Assembly (NCBI GenBank): GCA_017522515.1
Contig: JAFWZH010000251.1
Span: 1 to 6,219, forward strand
Direction: 5' to 3'
From: Clostridia bacterium
GTDB taxonomy: Bacteria; Bacillota_A; Clostridia; UBA1212; UBA1255
Length of the DNA: 6,219 nucleotides
Program-made: the position numbers and the translations under genes
Shown: in pieces, positions 6,169 through 6,219 of the stretch
Layout: the number at the start of each line of letters is the position of its first letter
How positions within the stretch are numbered: position 1 is the first letter of the stretch
Notes under the pieces: generated by a model
Databases searched by the model: none
The model's input: only the letters and a program-made list of their open reading frames with translations
Told to the model about the DNA's origin: nothing

Positions 6169-6219
6169 ATAATTATTAGTTATCCTGCGATTTTTACTAA
6201 CAATAATTTGATATTATTG
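6169..6219 (-). repeat. Right copy of 51-bp perfect inverted repeat
   Basis: This is the exact inverted partner of bases 1-51, beginning 13 bases after the stop codon of the glycosyltransferase gene ending at 6155. Perfect identity over 51 bases in a non-coding AT-rich sequence is not expected by chance. It implies a recent duplication or ongoing homogenisation by recombination. No rho-independent terminator is visible between the stop codon and the repeat. The internal dyads are AT-only and would make a poor terminator. Confidence 0.97.

Larger units (their letters stand above)
1..6219. mobile_element. Candidate invertible gene cassette bounded by inverted repeats
   Basis: The segment is delimited at both ends by the same 51-base perfect inverted repeat and holds four complete genes that stop or start just inside it. 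That is the geometry of an invertible DNA segment. It could also be the geometry of a transposon-like cargo unit. No transposase, serine recombinase or tyrosine recombinase is encoded inside, so any rearrangement would need an enzyme acting in trans. Target-site duplications cannot be judged because the flanks are missing. Inversion is favoured because the repeats are perfect, relatively long and placed at gene boundaries, but it is inferred and not seen. Confidence 0.6.

Noticed and set aside
1..6219. Classical DNA transposon with terminal inverted repeats
   Set aside because: No transposase is present and target-site duplications cannot be checked without flanks. Kept only as an alternative to the inverton reading.

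Overview
The window is an AT-rich bacterial segment. Purine-rich Shine-Dalgarno sequences (for example GGAGG four bases before the ATG at 5055), tight gene packing and lysine/isoleucine/asparagine-rich proteins suggest a low-GC Bacillota, perhaps a gut clostridium. The genus cannot be read from the sequence. The most striking fact is structural: the first 51 bases and the last 51 bases are perfect reverse complements, so the window is exactly one segment bounded by inverted repeats. The genes sit tightly inside them. The first gene starts 19 bases inside the left repeat and the last stops 13 bases before the right repeat.

Layout: left inverted repeat (1-51); a GT2-type glycosyltransferase (71-1153, +); a small P-loop kinase-like protein six bases downstream (1160-1795, +); a large minus-strand gene (5016 down to 1768) whose 3' end overlaps the kinase gene by 28 bases; a GT-B/GT4-type glycosyltransferase (5055-6155, +), divergent from the large gene with only 38 bases between start codons; right inverted repeat (6169-6219). 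I see no RNA gene, CRISPR array, transposase, integrase or invertase, and no gene-free stretch above 300 bases.

The two glycosyltransferases and the kinase-like protein look like part of a surface polysaccharide locus. The large gene is a different kind of protein. It has an N-terminal PD-(D/E)xK (Mrr-like) nuclease domain, then a probable beta-rich linker domain, a STAND-type NTPase core and a long helical TPR-like C-terminal half. This order of nuclease, NTPase and sensor repeats matches the plan of Avs-type anti-phage STAND proteins, so I infer a phage-defence role.

Taken together, this looks like a candidate invertible cassette (an inverton carrying whole genes). It combines glycan-modification genes in one direction with a nuclease-STAND defence gene in the other. 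Flipping it would exchange which set is co-directional with transcription entering from outside. The repeat, gene order and domain motifs are seen directly. Inversion, and any coupling of surface glycan variation to phage defence, is inference.
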